Below are positions 30,707-40,835 of a stretch of 43,492 nucleotides of DNA, one piece after another. Position 1 is the stretch's first letter. The number at the start of each line of letters is the position of its first letter. The notes under the pieces were generated by a model, which saw only the letters and a list, made by a program, of their open reading frames with translations, was not told the DNA's origin and did not search any database. Made by a program: the position numbers and the translations under genes. The stretch lies in NCBI GenBank assembly GCA_024641475.1, contig JAHECZ010000023.1, positions 1-43,492 of the forward strand, in the 5' to 3' direction. The DNA is from Gammaproteobacteria bacterium (GTDB lineage: Bacteria; Pseudomonadota; Gammaproteobacteria; UBA6429; Thiohalophilaceae).

Positions 30707-31543
30707 TCAGGGCGAAGGACTGCCTGGTTCCAGTTCGGCCAGGAGGCGAATAATTTCCGGGAATCGTTTTGGATCGATAACATGATGTGGGTAGTTTTTA
30801 CGAAATGCCTGCAATTCCACTTTGGCCTGTTTGATCTGTTGGTTCTTTAACCGTGCCGCAATGTCGGTTAACCAGTTATCCGCAGAGCGAACTTTAGTGG
30901 CGACAATTTTGTCTGACAGCCGCGCGGTCTTGCTTTCCTCAATAGCTGCCAATCCTTTTTCCTTGTATTGCTCAGCTTTTTCAGGTTTGCCACGAGCTCC
31001 GGCTGAGGTGTCTGCATACGCATTAGCCGTATCTTGTTGCAATCTATGCATTGGTTCTTTAAGTGGGGCTGGTGATGCAGCTTTGCTAGCTGTGACGGGA
31101 TCAGGTGCTGCGCGAGTTTGGCTATCAACTCGGGCTAATTCCAAAGGCGCTGATGCAGGTTGTGGTTTGCTGGTGCTGACTGATTCATTTAATGCAGTTT
31201 GTCCAACAACTGCAGCAGCGTGATCCTCCGGTGAGGAGGTTGGTGCGCTGGATAAGACTGGAGCAGGTTGTAGTGGGGTTGATGGAAATTGATCATGGAT
31301 AAAAACAGCGGCCAAGGTGAGCATGAATAATGCGGCAATGGATGTCGGCACCATGCGCTGATATCCACCAAAGGGTGAACCGGTGGATGGTTTGTTAACG
31401 GCCGACTTGGCTGCCGCAAGAATACGCGCATCGGTTAATTCGGTGGGTCCACCCGCATCGTTATGCTGATACGTCGTTGATAGCGGGGAGCTACCCTGGA
31501 GGTAGCGGTCGAATTCCTGTTGATCGTGTTTTTGGTTTGCCAT
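30707..31543 (-). CDS. Putative anti-sigma factor (membrane)
   Basis: Encoded two bases behind an ECF sigma factor, so probably its membrane-bound regulator. The 278-aa product has a short cytoplasmic N-terminus (FDRYLQGSSPLSTTYQ, a pattern seen with sigma-linked proteins of other gammaproteobacteria, from memory), one membrane helix at about 64-86, a long Ser/Pro/Ala-rich linker and a charged C-terminal segment (AARLKNQQIKQAKVELQAFR). The zinc anti-sigma motif HxxxCxxC is absent, so any binding of sigma works differently. Confidence 0.65.
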   Translation of the reverse strand: MANQKHDQQEFDRYLQGSSPLSTTYQHNDAGGPTELTDARILAAAKSAVNKPSTGSPFGGYQRMVPTSIAALFMLTLAAVFIHDQFPSTPLQPAPVLSSAPTSSPEDHAAAVVGQTALNESVSTSKPQPASAPLELARVDSQTRAAPDPVTASKAASPAPLKEPMHRLQQDTANAYADTSAGARGKPEKAEQYKEKGLAAIEESKTARLSDKIVATKVRSADNWLTDIAARLKNQQIKQAKVELQAFRKNYPHHVIDPKRFPEIIRLLAELEPGSPSP

Positions 31544-31545
31544 AA

Positions 31546-32103
31546 CTATAAGTCTAGCGTTTTACGCAGTTTGTTGACGGCATAGCGTAACCGGCTTTTG
31601 GCGGTCTCGCTGTTGACGCCGGTAATGCTGGCGATTTCCTCAAGACTTAAACCGGTATTCTCCTTTAGCAAAAAGGCCTCACGTTGCGCTTCCGGCAAGC
31701 TTTCGATGGCCTGTAAAAGTATATGCCACTGTTGCTGGCCTGAAACCGTCTGTTCCGGGCTGATCGGATCGGCAAACTCCCAGGAGTTTTGCAGAATTTC
31801 ATCCTCATGATAGGAGCGGGGAATGCCGTGGCGTTGTTTACGATAGTGATCGATGAGGCGATTATGCGCCATACGGTAAATAAAGGTCTTGAAACTGGCA
31901 GTGACTTCGTAACGCTGTCTTGCCCGGATCAGGTTCATCCATACATCTTGAAACAATTCTTCGGCGGTGGCTTTGTTGCCGCACTGATGTTGTAAATAGC
32001 GGTGCAGAGGTTGTTTGTAGCGTGTATAGAGCTGCTCAAAAGCGCTGGCATCGCCGTCGCGGTAGCGTAACATCAGTTGTTCGTCAGTGAATTGTTGCAG
32101 CAT
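31546..32103 (-). CDS. ECF-type RNA polymerase sigma factor
   Basis: Alternative sigma-70 family factor of 185 aa. Region 2 (about 11-80, with AEELFQDVWMNLIRAR and FKTFIYRMAHNRLIDHYRK) and region 4 (about 125-180, LPEAQREAFLLKENTGLSLEEIASITGVNSETAKSRL read in two parts) are complete. The frame is open to 32190; I prefer the ATG at 32103 because conserved sequence starts there, but no start has a strong ribosome-binding site. The signal and target genes are unknown; the neighbouring M23 peptidase, on the same strand, is a possible target. Confidence 0.85.
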   Translation of the reverse strand: MLQQFTDEQLMLRYRDGDASAFEQLYTRYKQPLHRYLQHQCGNKATAEELFQDVWMNLIRARQRYEVTASFKTFIYRMAHNRLIDHYRKQRHGIPRSYHEDEILQNSWEFADPISPEQTVSGQQQWHILLQAIESLPEAQREAFLLKENTGLSLEEIASITGVNSETAKSRLRYAVNKLRKTLDL

Positions 32104-32299
32104 CGGCTGCCAAGCGTACGCGATTTGCCGCGTTTTGCAAAGCCTGGACATCGGCTCAAGAACATCGCAGTCAAGGTTGGTGAGTAGCATAACGAGATTA
32201 GCTTATGGGTGATTGCGACATAAACGTTTATCAGCACCAATCGGGTCAAGTTGCGAATCCCAGATAAATATAATCAGGTCACGCGCTACCGATTCTTTA

Positions 32300-33181
32300 T
32301 TATGGACGTGCAGGATCAGGCGCAGGACTGTGATTTGCTGGCAGGAATAAGCCTGGTTCGACGCGGGCGTCATTGAGACTCACACTAAAATGCAGGTGCG
32401 GACCGGTGGCGCGGCCGGTCATACCCACTTCGCCAATGTGTTGGCCACGAGTGATAACCTGGCCTTGTTTGACATCAATGCGGCTTAGATGGCAATACAT
32501 CGTAACTAAGCCCTGGCCGTGATCAATAAACAGGGTGTTGCCGTTGTAAAAAAAATTACCCACCGTAGCGACAATTCCTGCCGCTGGCGCAATGACGTCA
32601 GTGCCTGCAGGAGCCGCGATGTCCAGCCCCGAGTGTGGCTGTTTGGGTTTGCCATTAAAAAAACGCCGTAGCCCGAATGGACTGCTTAGACGTCCAGACA
32701 CCGGCATCGCAAACGGCATGTCGATATCGGCGCGTTCGGACCATGTGCGAAAGGTTTGTTGGGACAGTGCCAGTTCCTCTTTAATGCGAATCAAGTCTTC
32801 TGCGCCTGGGGTTACCAGGCGTTCATTATCGAGATGAATATGTTGTGCGGCATATTTTTTGTCTGTGACTTGGAATTTGAGTTGATGAATTTTGCCATCG
32901 GTGGTGCGCACTTTGAGGGTATGTTTACCAACATGAGTAGACAGTGGTAAGCCGACAATAGCGTAATTATCTGTCCCGGCGTGTTTTACCATAACCCGTT
33001 GATTGCCAAAATGAACTAAAGGCGCAGCTGTCGATGCAGGTAGAGCAATTACCGCGACTCCACCCGGGACGGAATTCGATTGAGGTAGACCTGCAGGTGC
33101 AGATGCTGCATCGATGGTACTGAGCCAGCAAGATAAAACGCAAATTAATAAATATCGGGACGGTAAGTTGGGTAATTTCAT
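32300..33181 (-). CDS. M23-family peptidoglycan peptidase
   Basis: An exported LytM-domain protein, 293 aa. It has a signal peptide (about 1-25, cleavage near IDAAS), a beta-rich N-terminal domain and a C-terminal M23 domain. Zinc-ligand motifs are HSGLDIAAP and GPHLHFSVS, with YCHLSR also conserved, so it is expected to be an active metallo-endopeptidase and not an EnvC/NlpD-type degenerate activator. Close relatives often lie beside xseA, whose end is five bases upstream of its start. Confidence 0.9.
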   Translation of the reverse strand: MKLPNLPSRYLLICVLSCWLSTIDAASAPAGLPQSNSVPGGVAVIALPASTAAPLVHFGNQRVMVKHAGTDNYAIVGLPLSTHVGKHTLKVRTTDGKIHQLKFQVTDKKYAAQHIHLDNERLVTPGAEDLIRIKEELALSQQTFRTWSERADIDMPFAMPVSGRLSSPFGLRRFFNGKPKQPHSGLDIAAPAGTDVIAPAAGIVATVGNFFYNGNTLFIDHGQGLVTMYCHLSRIDVKQGQVITRGQHIGEVGMTGRATGPHLHFSVSLNDARVEPGLFLPANHSPAPDPARP

Positions 33182-33186
33182 GGTGA

Positions 33187-34548
33187 TTATTTTAAATTAT
33201 CTGATGAGGTAGATTCAACGCGACAATGTAATTTACCATGCGCCAAGCGTATATCAACCAAGGTGTTTTTGTGGATTTGCGCTGCATCCTGAATCAGACG
33301 ATTATCGTCATTGCGCGTGGCGATCGCATAGCCACGTTGCAAGGTTGCCAATGGGCTGATCGTGTCCAGCGCATGAGCAAGATTGCTCAGTCGTTGCTGT
33401 TTTTGTACTAATTGCTGTGTCATGTTACGCCGTAACCGTTCCGTCTGGTATCCCAGCCGTTGCTGATGTTGTGTCAGCATTTGTTTGGGGCTGACGCTTC
33501 GCAAACGTTGTATAAATTGCTGTAGATGCGAACCATGCTGGCGTAGCGCGAAGCGCATAACAGTTTGTTGGCGTAGCTGTATTTCATCCAGGCGTTGCAT
33601 CCAGTTCTGCAATTGTCGACGTGGTTGTGGTAAGCGCCTTGTTAGCCATTCTATCTGGCGTTGTGATTGGGTTAGCCGATTTTGCAGATATTGGACAAGA
33701 CGGGACTGGATTTGTTGCAAGCGCGAGTCAATTTCAATTTGATTGGGGCTGATTAATTCTGCGGCGGCGGTGGGTGTGGGCGCACGCTGATCGGCGACAA
33801 AGTCTGCAATGGTGAAATCGACTTCGTGACCAATACCCGAGACTATCGGGACTGAACACGCGTAGATGGCACGAGCTACTTGCTCGTCATTAAATGACCA
33901 GAGATCTTCTAATGATCCGCCACCACGTGCGATGATGAGTACATCGCATTCATTACGTAAATCAACGGTGTGAATCATGGCAGCGATCTGCGCAGCACTG
34001 CTTGTGCCCTGCACAAGCACCGGGTAGACAATGACCGATAATAACGGTGAACGACGCTGTAATGTTGACAGAATGTCGTGAATTGCTGCCCCCGTGGGAG
34101 AGGTGATGATACCGACACAACGTGGCCAGGGTGGGAGGGATTTTTTGTGGTCGGGATTGAATAAACCTTCAGCCTGTAAGCGGTGTTTGAGGATTTCATA
34201 CGCACGACGCAGCGCGCCATCGCCTGCTTCTTCCATGTGTTCAGCAATGATTTGAAACTCACCCCGCGCTTCATAGAGACTGATTCGAGCGCGAATAAGT
34301 ACCTGCATGCCATTGTCAGGCTTGAAACCGATATTCATATTACGATTACGAAACATCGCACACCGTACTTGAGCAGCTTCGTCTTTGAGGGAGAAATACC
34401 AGTGCCCGGAGGAGTGACGAGTCAGGTTCGATATTTCGCCTTCGATCCACAGGAGTGGCAAGCTACCTTCCAGCAGTGTGCGAACCTCACGGTTAAGACG
34501 GCTGATGGAGTAAATATCGCGACGGATGGTGGTTGTGTCAGAGGACAT
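33187..34548 (-). CDS. xseA: Exodeoxyribonuclease VII large subunit
   Basis: Catalytic subunit of the single-strand DNA exonuclease. The 453-aa product has an N-terminal OB-fold ([25 protein letters not shown]), the central catalytic domain ([37 protein letters not shown] in part) and a long Gln/Arg-rich coiled coil before the C-terminal RGYAI strand. The small subunit gene xseB is not in the window. Confidence 0.96.
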   Translation of the reverse strand: MSSDTTTIRRDIYSISRLNREVRTLLEGSLPLLWIEGEISNLTRHSSGHWYFSLKDEAAQVRCAMFRNRNMNIGFKPDNGMQVLIRARISLYEARGEFQIIAEHMEEAGDGALRRAYEILKHRLQAEGLFNPDHKKSLPPWPRCVGIITSPTGAAIHDILSTLQRRSPLLSVIVYPVLVQGTSSAAQIAAMIHTVDLRNECDVLIIARGGGSLEDLWSFNDEQVARAIYACSVPIVSGIGHEVDFTIADFVADQRAPTPTAAAELISPNQIEIDSRLQQIQSRLVQYLQNRLTQSQRQIEWLTRRLPQPRRQLQNWMQRLDEIQLRQQTVMRFALRQHGSHLQQFIQRLRSVSPKQMLTQHQQRLGYQTERLRRNMTQQLVQKQQRLSNLAHALDTISPLATLQRGYAIATRNDDNRLIQDAAQIHKNTLVDIRLAHGKLHCRVESTSSDNLK

Positions 34549-34603
34549 ATTCGCTGAGGTTATCCATGCGTGTTAGCGAAATGGTCAAACGAATTGAATT
34601 ACG

Positions 34604-34639
34604 GAAAATAAAAAGGCCGGGCAGATGCTTGCCCGGCCT
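34604..34639 (-). terminator. Intrinsic terminator of small lipoprotein gene
   Basis: The arms AGGCCGGGCA and TGCCCGGCCT surround a six-base loop, and on the minus strand the stem is followed by TTTTTATTTT. It ends the gene at 34656-34961. Confidence 0.93.
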
Positions 34640-34655
34640 CTCACCTAGACATGTA

Positions 34656-34961
34656 TTAATATTTCGGACCGGCGCCTTTCTGTTCTTGTGCCTGTTCGAT
34701 TGCCATGGTGCCTTGCTCCTTGGCTTTTGAAGCAAGTTTAACCGCTTCGTCAAACTTTCCTTCCTTGTTGGCTTCTTTGGCAGCTTTGACCATTTTATCG
34801 GAATCACGCCATTCAAAACCAAGTTTATTGGCGCGACTTAATTCATGCTCCGCAGCAGCGATTGCACCATCGGCATCACCTTTGCTATGCACGTTCTCCG
34901 GTGCAGAGGCGCACGCGGCAACCATTACAGTCATGGCGGCTAAGGACAGAAATTTCTTCAT
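34656..34961 (-). CDS. Small lipoprotein, SoxK/DUF4398-like
   Basis: A 101-aa lipoprotein with signal and lipobox VAAC (C17). The mature part is a charged helical hairpin with AIAAAEHELSRANKLGFEW and A..A...GKFDEAVKLASKAKEQ. The EWRDSDKM segment and C-terminal GPKY resemble proteins annotated as SoxXA-binding protein SoxK (from memory); the family is broad and no sox genes are present here, so the function remains open. GGAGGAG precedes the ATG, and it has its own terminator, so it is a single-gene unit. Confidence 0.75.
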   Translation of the reverse strand: MKKFLSLAAMTVMVAACASAPENVHSKGDADGAIAAAEHELSRANKLGFEWRDSDKMVKAAKEANKEGKFDEAVKLASKAKEQGTMAIEQAQEQKGAGPKY

Positions 34962-35130
34962 TGGGCTCCTCCAAAGGAATAAAACATATTATCGTTGTAC
35001 CGCGATGCACGTGTGAAACGCTCTAAGCAGGCCACGCGCGCGGTTTATGAGTCGCGATGCCTCGATTATGCTTGTTCGAGGCAGGGATGGCAATGCTGAA
35101 TTAATATCGAAGAAGAGATTACTATCAGCA

Positions 35131-35159
35131 TTTACCCAGTATTAGAATATCTTTATAAT
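35131..35159 (+). promoter_or_regulatory. guaBA promoter
   Basis: TTTACC (35131-35136), a 17-bp spacer and a perfect TATAAT (35154-35159) precede guaB by 36 bases. Further upstream, TGCCTCGA (35058-35065) and TCGAGGCA (35076-35083) form a hairpin of unknown role. Confidence 0.65.
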
Positions 35160-35171
35160 CCGGTACTTTAA

Positions 35172-36668
<1,497 letters not shown>

Positions 36669-36677
36669 TTGCTACAC

Positions 36678-38252
36678 GTGACGCACACGCATACTAAAAA
36701 TATCCATGCGGATCGGATTCTGATCCTCGACTTTGGCGCGCAATACACGCAATTGATCGCCCGGCGTGTGCGAGAAGCAGGCGTTTATTGTGAATTGCAT
36801 GCCTATGACATGAGCGACGAAGCCATTCGCGCTTTCGCACCCAAGGGTATTATTCTCTCCGGCGGACCTGAATCGGTAACCGAGGCGAGCACACCGCGTG
36901 CCGCCAAGGTTGTATTCGAGTTGGGCGTGCCGGTATTGGGAATTTGCTACGGTATGCAAACCATGGCCGCGCAATTAGGCGGCGTGGTGGAAACATCCAA
37001 TCATCGCGAATTTGGTTATGCGCAAGTCCGCGCTCGCGGTCATTCACATTTGTTACGTGATATTGAAGATCACACCAGTCCCGAAGGTTATGGCTTGCTC
37101 GATGTCTGGATGAGTCATGGCGATCGTGTCGCGAAATTACCCAATGGTTTTAACGTTATCGCGGAATCTGCCAACGCGCCAATTGCAGGCATGGCCGATG
37201 AATCCCGGCATTTCTACGCGGTGCAATTTCATCCGGAAGTGACTCACACCCGACAGGGTGCACGGATACTGCAACGCTTTGTCGTTGATATTTGCGGCTG
37301 TCAGTCGTTATGGACACCCGGCAATATCATCGAAGATAGCATTGCGCAGATGCGCGAGCAGATCGGTAAAGAAGAAGTGATTTTAGGGTTATCCGGTGGT
37401 GTGGATTCCTCTGTGGTCGCGGCTTTATTGCATCGTGCCATTGGCGAGCAATTGGTTTGTGTATTTGTTGACACCGGCTTATTGCGTCTGCATGAAGGTG
37501 ATCAGGTAATGGCGACCTTCGCCGAGCATATGGGTGTGAAGGTCATCCGGGTTAATGCCGAAGAGCGTTTCTTAACGGCACTCAAAGGTGAGGCGGATCC
37601 GGAAAAGAAACGTAAGATCATCGGTAATTTGTTCGTCGATGTGTTTGACGAAGAATCCAAAAAACTCAAAGACGCCAGATGGTTGGCGCAAGGCACGATC
37701 TATCCGGATGTGATTGAATCGGCTGGTGCGAAAAGCGGCAAGGCACATGTAATCAAATCGCATCACAACGTTGGTGGTCTGCCGGAAAAAATGCATTTGA
37801 AATTATGTGAGCCACTGCGTGAATTATTTAAAGACGAAGTACGCAAGATCGGTGTCGAGTTAGGTTTGCCATACGATATGGTCTACCGCCATCCTTTCCC
37901 TGGTCCAGGTTTGGGCGTACGCATACTCGGTGCAGTAAAGAAAGAATATGCCGACATTTTGCGTTTGGCCGATGCGATTTTTATTGATGAACTGCGTAAA
38001 AACGATTTATACGATAAGGTGAGTCAGGCCTTCAGTGTATTTTTACCCGTTCGCTCGGTCGGTGTGATGGGTGATGGCCGGCGTTATGATTACGTCGTGG
38101 CCTTGCGCGCCGTGGAAACAATCGATTTCATGACTGCCCGCTGGGCACATTTACCCTATGAATTTTTAGAGAAAGTATCGACGCGCATTATTAATGAAGT
38201 CAAAGGCATCTCGCGTGTTGCATATGATATTTCCAGCAAGCCACCCGCTACC

Positions 38253-38267
<15 letters not shown>
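36678..38267 (+). CDS. guaA: GMP synthase (glutamine-hydrolysing)
   Basis: Aminates XMP to GMP using glutamine. The 529-aa product has an N-terminal class I amidotransferase (nucleophile in GICYGMQ, His/Glu in QFHPEVTHT), an ATP-pyrophosphatase P-loop [13 protein letters not shown] and the C-terminal dimerisation domain ending IEWE. No ATG is available; I take GTG at 36678, though TTG at 36669 is possible. Its last codons form part of the left direct repeat of the hipBA islet, and TGG-GAG there doubles as the ancestral ribosome-binding site of tadA. Confidence 0.96.
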
Positions 38268-38456
<189 letters not shown>

Positions 38457-38506
38457 TATCGCAGAATTCCGGAATTAATCAGAGGTTCCTTAAATATAAT
38501 CGCTTT

Positions 38507-39784
38507 TCATGACTGCGCATCTTCTTCGGTCGAATAGGGGTTTAAAAACTGCCTTCCCCAGAACAGTTTTCTATCTGTCTCGCTTAGCTCAGACTCATCA
38601 CATACTGAATCCCAATTGGACACAATGACTTCTTTCTGCTTTTCAAAAATTGCGTGAGCATCTTTTTCGGAAAGCAGGAAGTTGTGCGCGGCCTCAAGGC
38701 ATGTTTTCAAGTGGCTAAGATTGTCATTTCCATGAATGAGCATGGCCTGAGAAGCTTCATTTCCAGCGCGACTTTGCGGGCATATGTCATAGGCTGGCGT
38801 AAGAGTTAATTCTTTTCCATTCCAGAATGCGGCATGGTTACGCGCATGGTCATCGGTATTGCCGCAAAGAATATTGAAGCTAAGCCGAGAGAATAGCTCT
38901 TTTAGTGTATCTTTCGGATCAGTGAAACGATGCCGGATGATTTCTGCCAGCGCTTCATAACTGGCGTAACGCGCCATCATGTCATCCAGACCAAACATGG
39001 TTAAGGCCGAAACCATGGCTTTGCGTGTCCAGCCATGCGTGGCTTTTTCACGGTCAAAGCGCTCTATAAGCAGAACATCTTTATTAGCTGCTCTGGTCAG
39101 TTTTACAGGCGCAACATTTAGTCCGGCAAGCTTGGCCAGTCTCATGGCAATGAATTCAGCTTTGACGATACCGTAAAGGTCAGTGCTTGAGGAAAACTTG
39201 GCAATATATTTTTTGTCCCGATCTTCGATCAAGGCTTTCGGACGCGCACCGCCAATAGAACTGCCATGGAACAATGCATGATCCAGCTCTGGTGTGAGTG
39301 ATACACCTTTTTCAACACGCTCAGCAGAGTCCATTAATTCTTTAAGCGTGGCATTTGTCGCCGAGCGCGGCACGTATTCGGTTGGTGAGCGCTGAAAATC
39401 CAGCGCGCCAATACGATCAGAACCGGATTCAAGAAGATAGGTCATCTCGCTTAGCTCAGTGGTATCCGTTTTTGCGCCCTTTAATCCAAGCTTTTTATTG
39501 ATAATGACGCGCCGACCCCATGCGTCCGGCGCACCATCACGGATACAACCGGGCATGCTTAGTCCTTCGAGCAGGGGTAATACGCCTGCCTTTAACGGCA
39601 GCTCCGGTTCGTATATCGGAATGGCTGGATGAGTATCATTCACCCGCTCAAGGTAACTTTTACCGTAGTTGAACAGGATGTTGCCATTATCGGTTTCAAG
39701 CTTGCCTGCAACAACAGGCTCAGTTTGTTCCGGCAGCCAAATCCAGACAAAGGCTTCTTTGTAATTTTTGTTAGAAGTCATCAT
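38507..39784 (-). CDS. hipA: HipA-family toxin kinase
   Basis: Serine/threonine kinase toxin of a type II HipBA pair; the best-known HipA phosphorylates glutamyl-tRNA synthetase and stops translation, but the target here cannot be read. The 425-aa product has an N-terminal HipA domain with IRDGAPDAWGRRVI (81-94), a glycine loop SSIGGARPKA (175-184) including likely autophosphorylation serines, the catalytic GNTDDHARNH (308-317; D311 candidate base) and the metal-binding AYDICP (331-336, D333). All appear intact, so an active kinase is expected. The start overlaps the hipB end by 14 bases. It is the main cargo of the guaA-tadA islet. Confidence 0.93.
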   Translation of the reverse strand: MMTSNKNYKEAFVWIWLPEQTEPVVAGKLETDNGNILFNYGKSYLERVNDTHPAIPIYEPELPLKAGVLPLLEGLSMPGCIRDGAPDAWGRRVIINKKLGLKGAKTDTTELSEMTYLLESGSDRIGALDFQRSPTEYVPRSATNATLKELMDSAERVEKGVSLTPELDHALFHGSSIGGARPKALIEDRDKKYIAKFSSSTDLYGIVKAEFIAMRLAKLAGLNVAPVKLTRAANKDVLLIERFDREKATHGWTRKAMVSALTMFGLDDMMARYASYEALAEIIRHRFTDPKDTLKELFSRLSFNILCGNTDDHARNHAAFWNGKELTLTPAYDICPQSRAGNEASQAMLIHGNDNLSHLKTCLEAAHNFLLSEKDAHAIFEKQKEVIVSNWDSVCDESELSETDRKLFWGRQFLNPYSTEEDAQS

Positions 39785-40103
39785 CGACAGCCTTTGTTTT
39801 TACCTGAATACGTTTTGGCAGCACGGCAATCTTGTCCCTTGTTTGCTCAATCTGCTTGGAGAAGGGAAGCTTATCCTGCTCAAAAAGATTAACGCCCACG
39901 AGGGCAGCCACCTCAAAAACGATTCCAATGGCCGGGCTCATTTCGCCGCTTTCAATCTTTTGCAGGGTTGCTCTGGATATACCAGCGCGGTCAGCCAGAT
40001 TATGCTCTGTCCACTTGCGCTGCTTGCGACCGAGCTTTATCTGTTCGCCCAGCAATGTGACTGCATCATGTGCGTATTTTGAATAGGTTCTCTGTTTTGC
40101 CAT
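39771..40103 (-). CDS. hipB: HipB-family antitoxin
   Basis: Antitoxin and probable repressor of the operon. The 110-aa product has an XRE-type helix-turn-helix at about 22-80 (NLADRAGISRATLQKIESGEMSP) with an N-terminal extension and a basic C-terminal tail (about 90-110), the usual degradation-prone part. It is translated ahead of hipA with an overlap, the standard antitoxin-first order. Four matching inverted-repeat operators lie directly upstream. Confidence 0.93.
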   Translation of the reverse strand: MAKQRTYSKYAHDAVTLLGEQIKLGRKQRKWTEHNLADRAGISRATLQKIESGEMSPAIGIVFEVAALVGVNLFEQDKLPFSKQIEQTRDKIAVLPKRIQVKTKAVDDDF

Positions 40104-40121
40104 GTCTACACCAATGATAAA

Positions 40122-40141
40122 ATGACTGACTTAGTGGTCAT
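40122..40141. promoter_or_regulatory. hipBA operator O1
   Basis: Read on the minus strand this is ATGACC-N8-AGTCAT; on the plus strand ATGACT-N8-GGTCAT. It is the copy nearest to hipB, 19 bp before its start codon, and is inverted relative to the other three. Confidence 0.85.
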
Positions 40142-40152
40142 TAAGGCTATGT

Positions 40153-40172
40153 ATGACCATAATTATAGTCAA
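40153..40172. promoter_or_regulatory. hipBA operator O2, covering the -10
   Basis: ATGACC-N8-AGTCAA, one base off the consensus. It contains a perfect minus-strand TATAAT (40162-40167) that is the likely hipB -10 element, so bound HipB would cover the promoter. No good -35 is visible. Confidence 0.85.
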
Positions 40173-40205
40173 AATAGCAGCTAATTATTAAATAATCAAT
40201 AAATA

Positions 40206-40225
40206 ATGACCATAAAAACAGTCAT
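40206..40225. promoter_or_regulatory. hipBA operator O3
   Basis: ATGACC-N8-AGTCAT, a perfect match to the shared half-sites. Its centre is 53 bp from that of O2. Confidence 0.85.
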
Positions 40226-40236
40226 AGGTGTATTTA

Positions 40237-40256
40237 ATGACCAGTATAATAGTCAT
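40237..40256. promoter_or_regulatory. hipBA operator O4
   Basis: ATGACC-N8-AGTCAT, a perfect match to the shared half-sites, 31 bp centre-to-centre from O3 and one base before the stop codon of the integrase remnant. Confidence 0.85.
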
Positions 40257-40257
40257 T

Positions 40258-40497
40258 TTAGAGTAGGCCGGATTCCTTAACCCGCGTTCTCAGCTCATCC
40301 AGAGTAGGGATGTCCTTCGGGCTCGCACAGGTCACGATCTGGTCGAGGATAAATTCCCACACCTGCACGGCACGGTGTTTTTCAAAGTCATAGGAATACT
40401 GGACATATACTGTTCCGGTAACATCGTTGTCCCCATCGCTGTGATTCAATATTAAGCGCGCATAAAGCTTTGGCAGGCCAACTGCTGATCCACACAC
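40258..40497 (-). pseudogene. C-terminal remnant of tyrosine integrase
   Basis: A 79-aa frame, opening at a GTG just inside an upstream stop, that matches the end of a phage-type tyrosine recombinase. LPKLYARLILNHS contains the late conserved histidine, and TGTVYVQYSYDFEKHRAV contains the candidate catalytic tyrosine and the EK-R-A helix that follows it, then WEFILDQI. The arginine and HxxR boxes and the DNA-binding domains are missing, so it cannot recombine DNA by itself. It supports an integrative origin for the islet. Confidence 0.75.
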
Positions 40498-40708
40498 GCG
40501 GTATCATAAAGAATGACTGAAAACTGTTAAGGCAGTGTCAGCATTGTTACTGTAAAATTGTCAGCTTAGAAATTTGGCTTTCTCGCCGATTCGAACTGAG
40601 GAGAGCGGGCACGTTCCTGCAGGATTGGTCGTTTATTAACTCGATCCAGTTGGGTGTCAGCTCAGTTAGTTGGCTTATTTAGTAAAAATATTTAAGAAAT
40701 TTCTGAGC

Positions 40709-40728
40709 ATGGTATTTTTCATGGTATT
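40709..40728 (+). repeat. ATGGTATT direct repeats near the right islet end
   Basis: ATGGTATT occurs at 40709-40716 and 40721-40728. They lie about 60 bp inside the right direct repeat and could be leftover arm-type integrase sites. The second copy includes TGGTATTAT (40722-40730), which also fits an extended -10 promoter reading toward tadA. Otherwise 40498-40785 shows no gene. Confidence 0.4.
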
Positions 40729-40785
40729 ATCAATTGGCAGGAAAATAAGACATTGAAAATAAAAGATAAAAATGGCTTATTTACA

Positions 40786-40835
40786 ATCGAGTGGGAGTGA
40801 ACGCGGTGCCAACCGCAAGCACGGATAGCTCAGAG
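40786..40835 (+). repeat. Right direct repeat of islet (attR-like)
   Basis: Matches 38253-38302 with one mismatch. It starts ATC-GAG-TGG-GAG-TGA, a synonymous version of the guaA C-terminus (IEWE and stop), preceded by ACA where the host has ACC, and it continues into tadA. The silent differences show that these guaA codons came from another guaA allele. Confidence 0.93.

Noticed and set aside
38465-38476. AATTCCGGAATT palindrome behind hipA as terminator
   Set aside because: It has no T-run in either direction and only a 12-bp self-complementary stretch; it could be chance.
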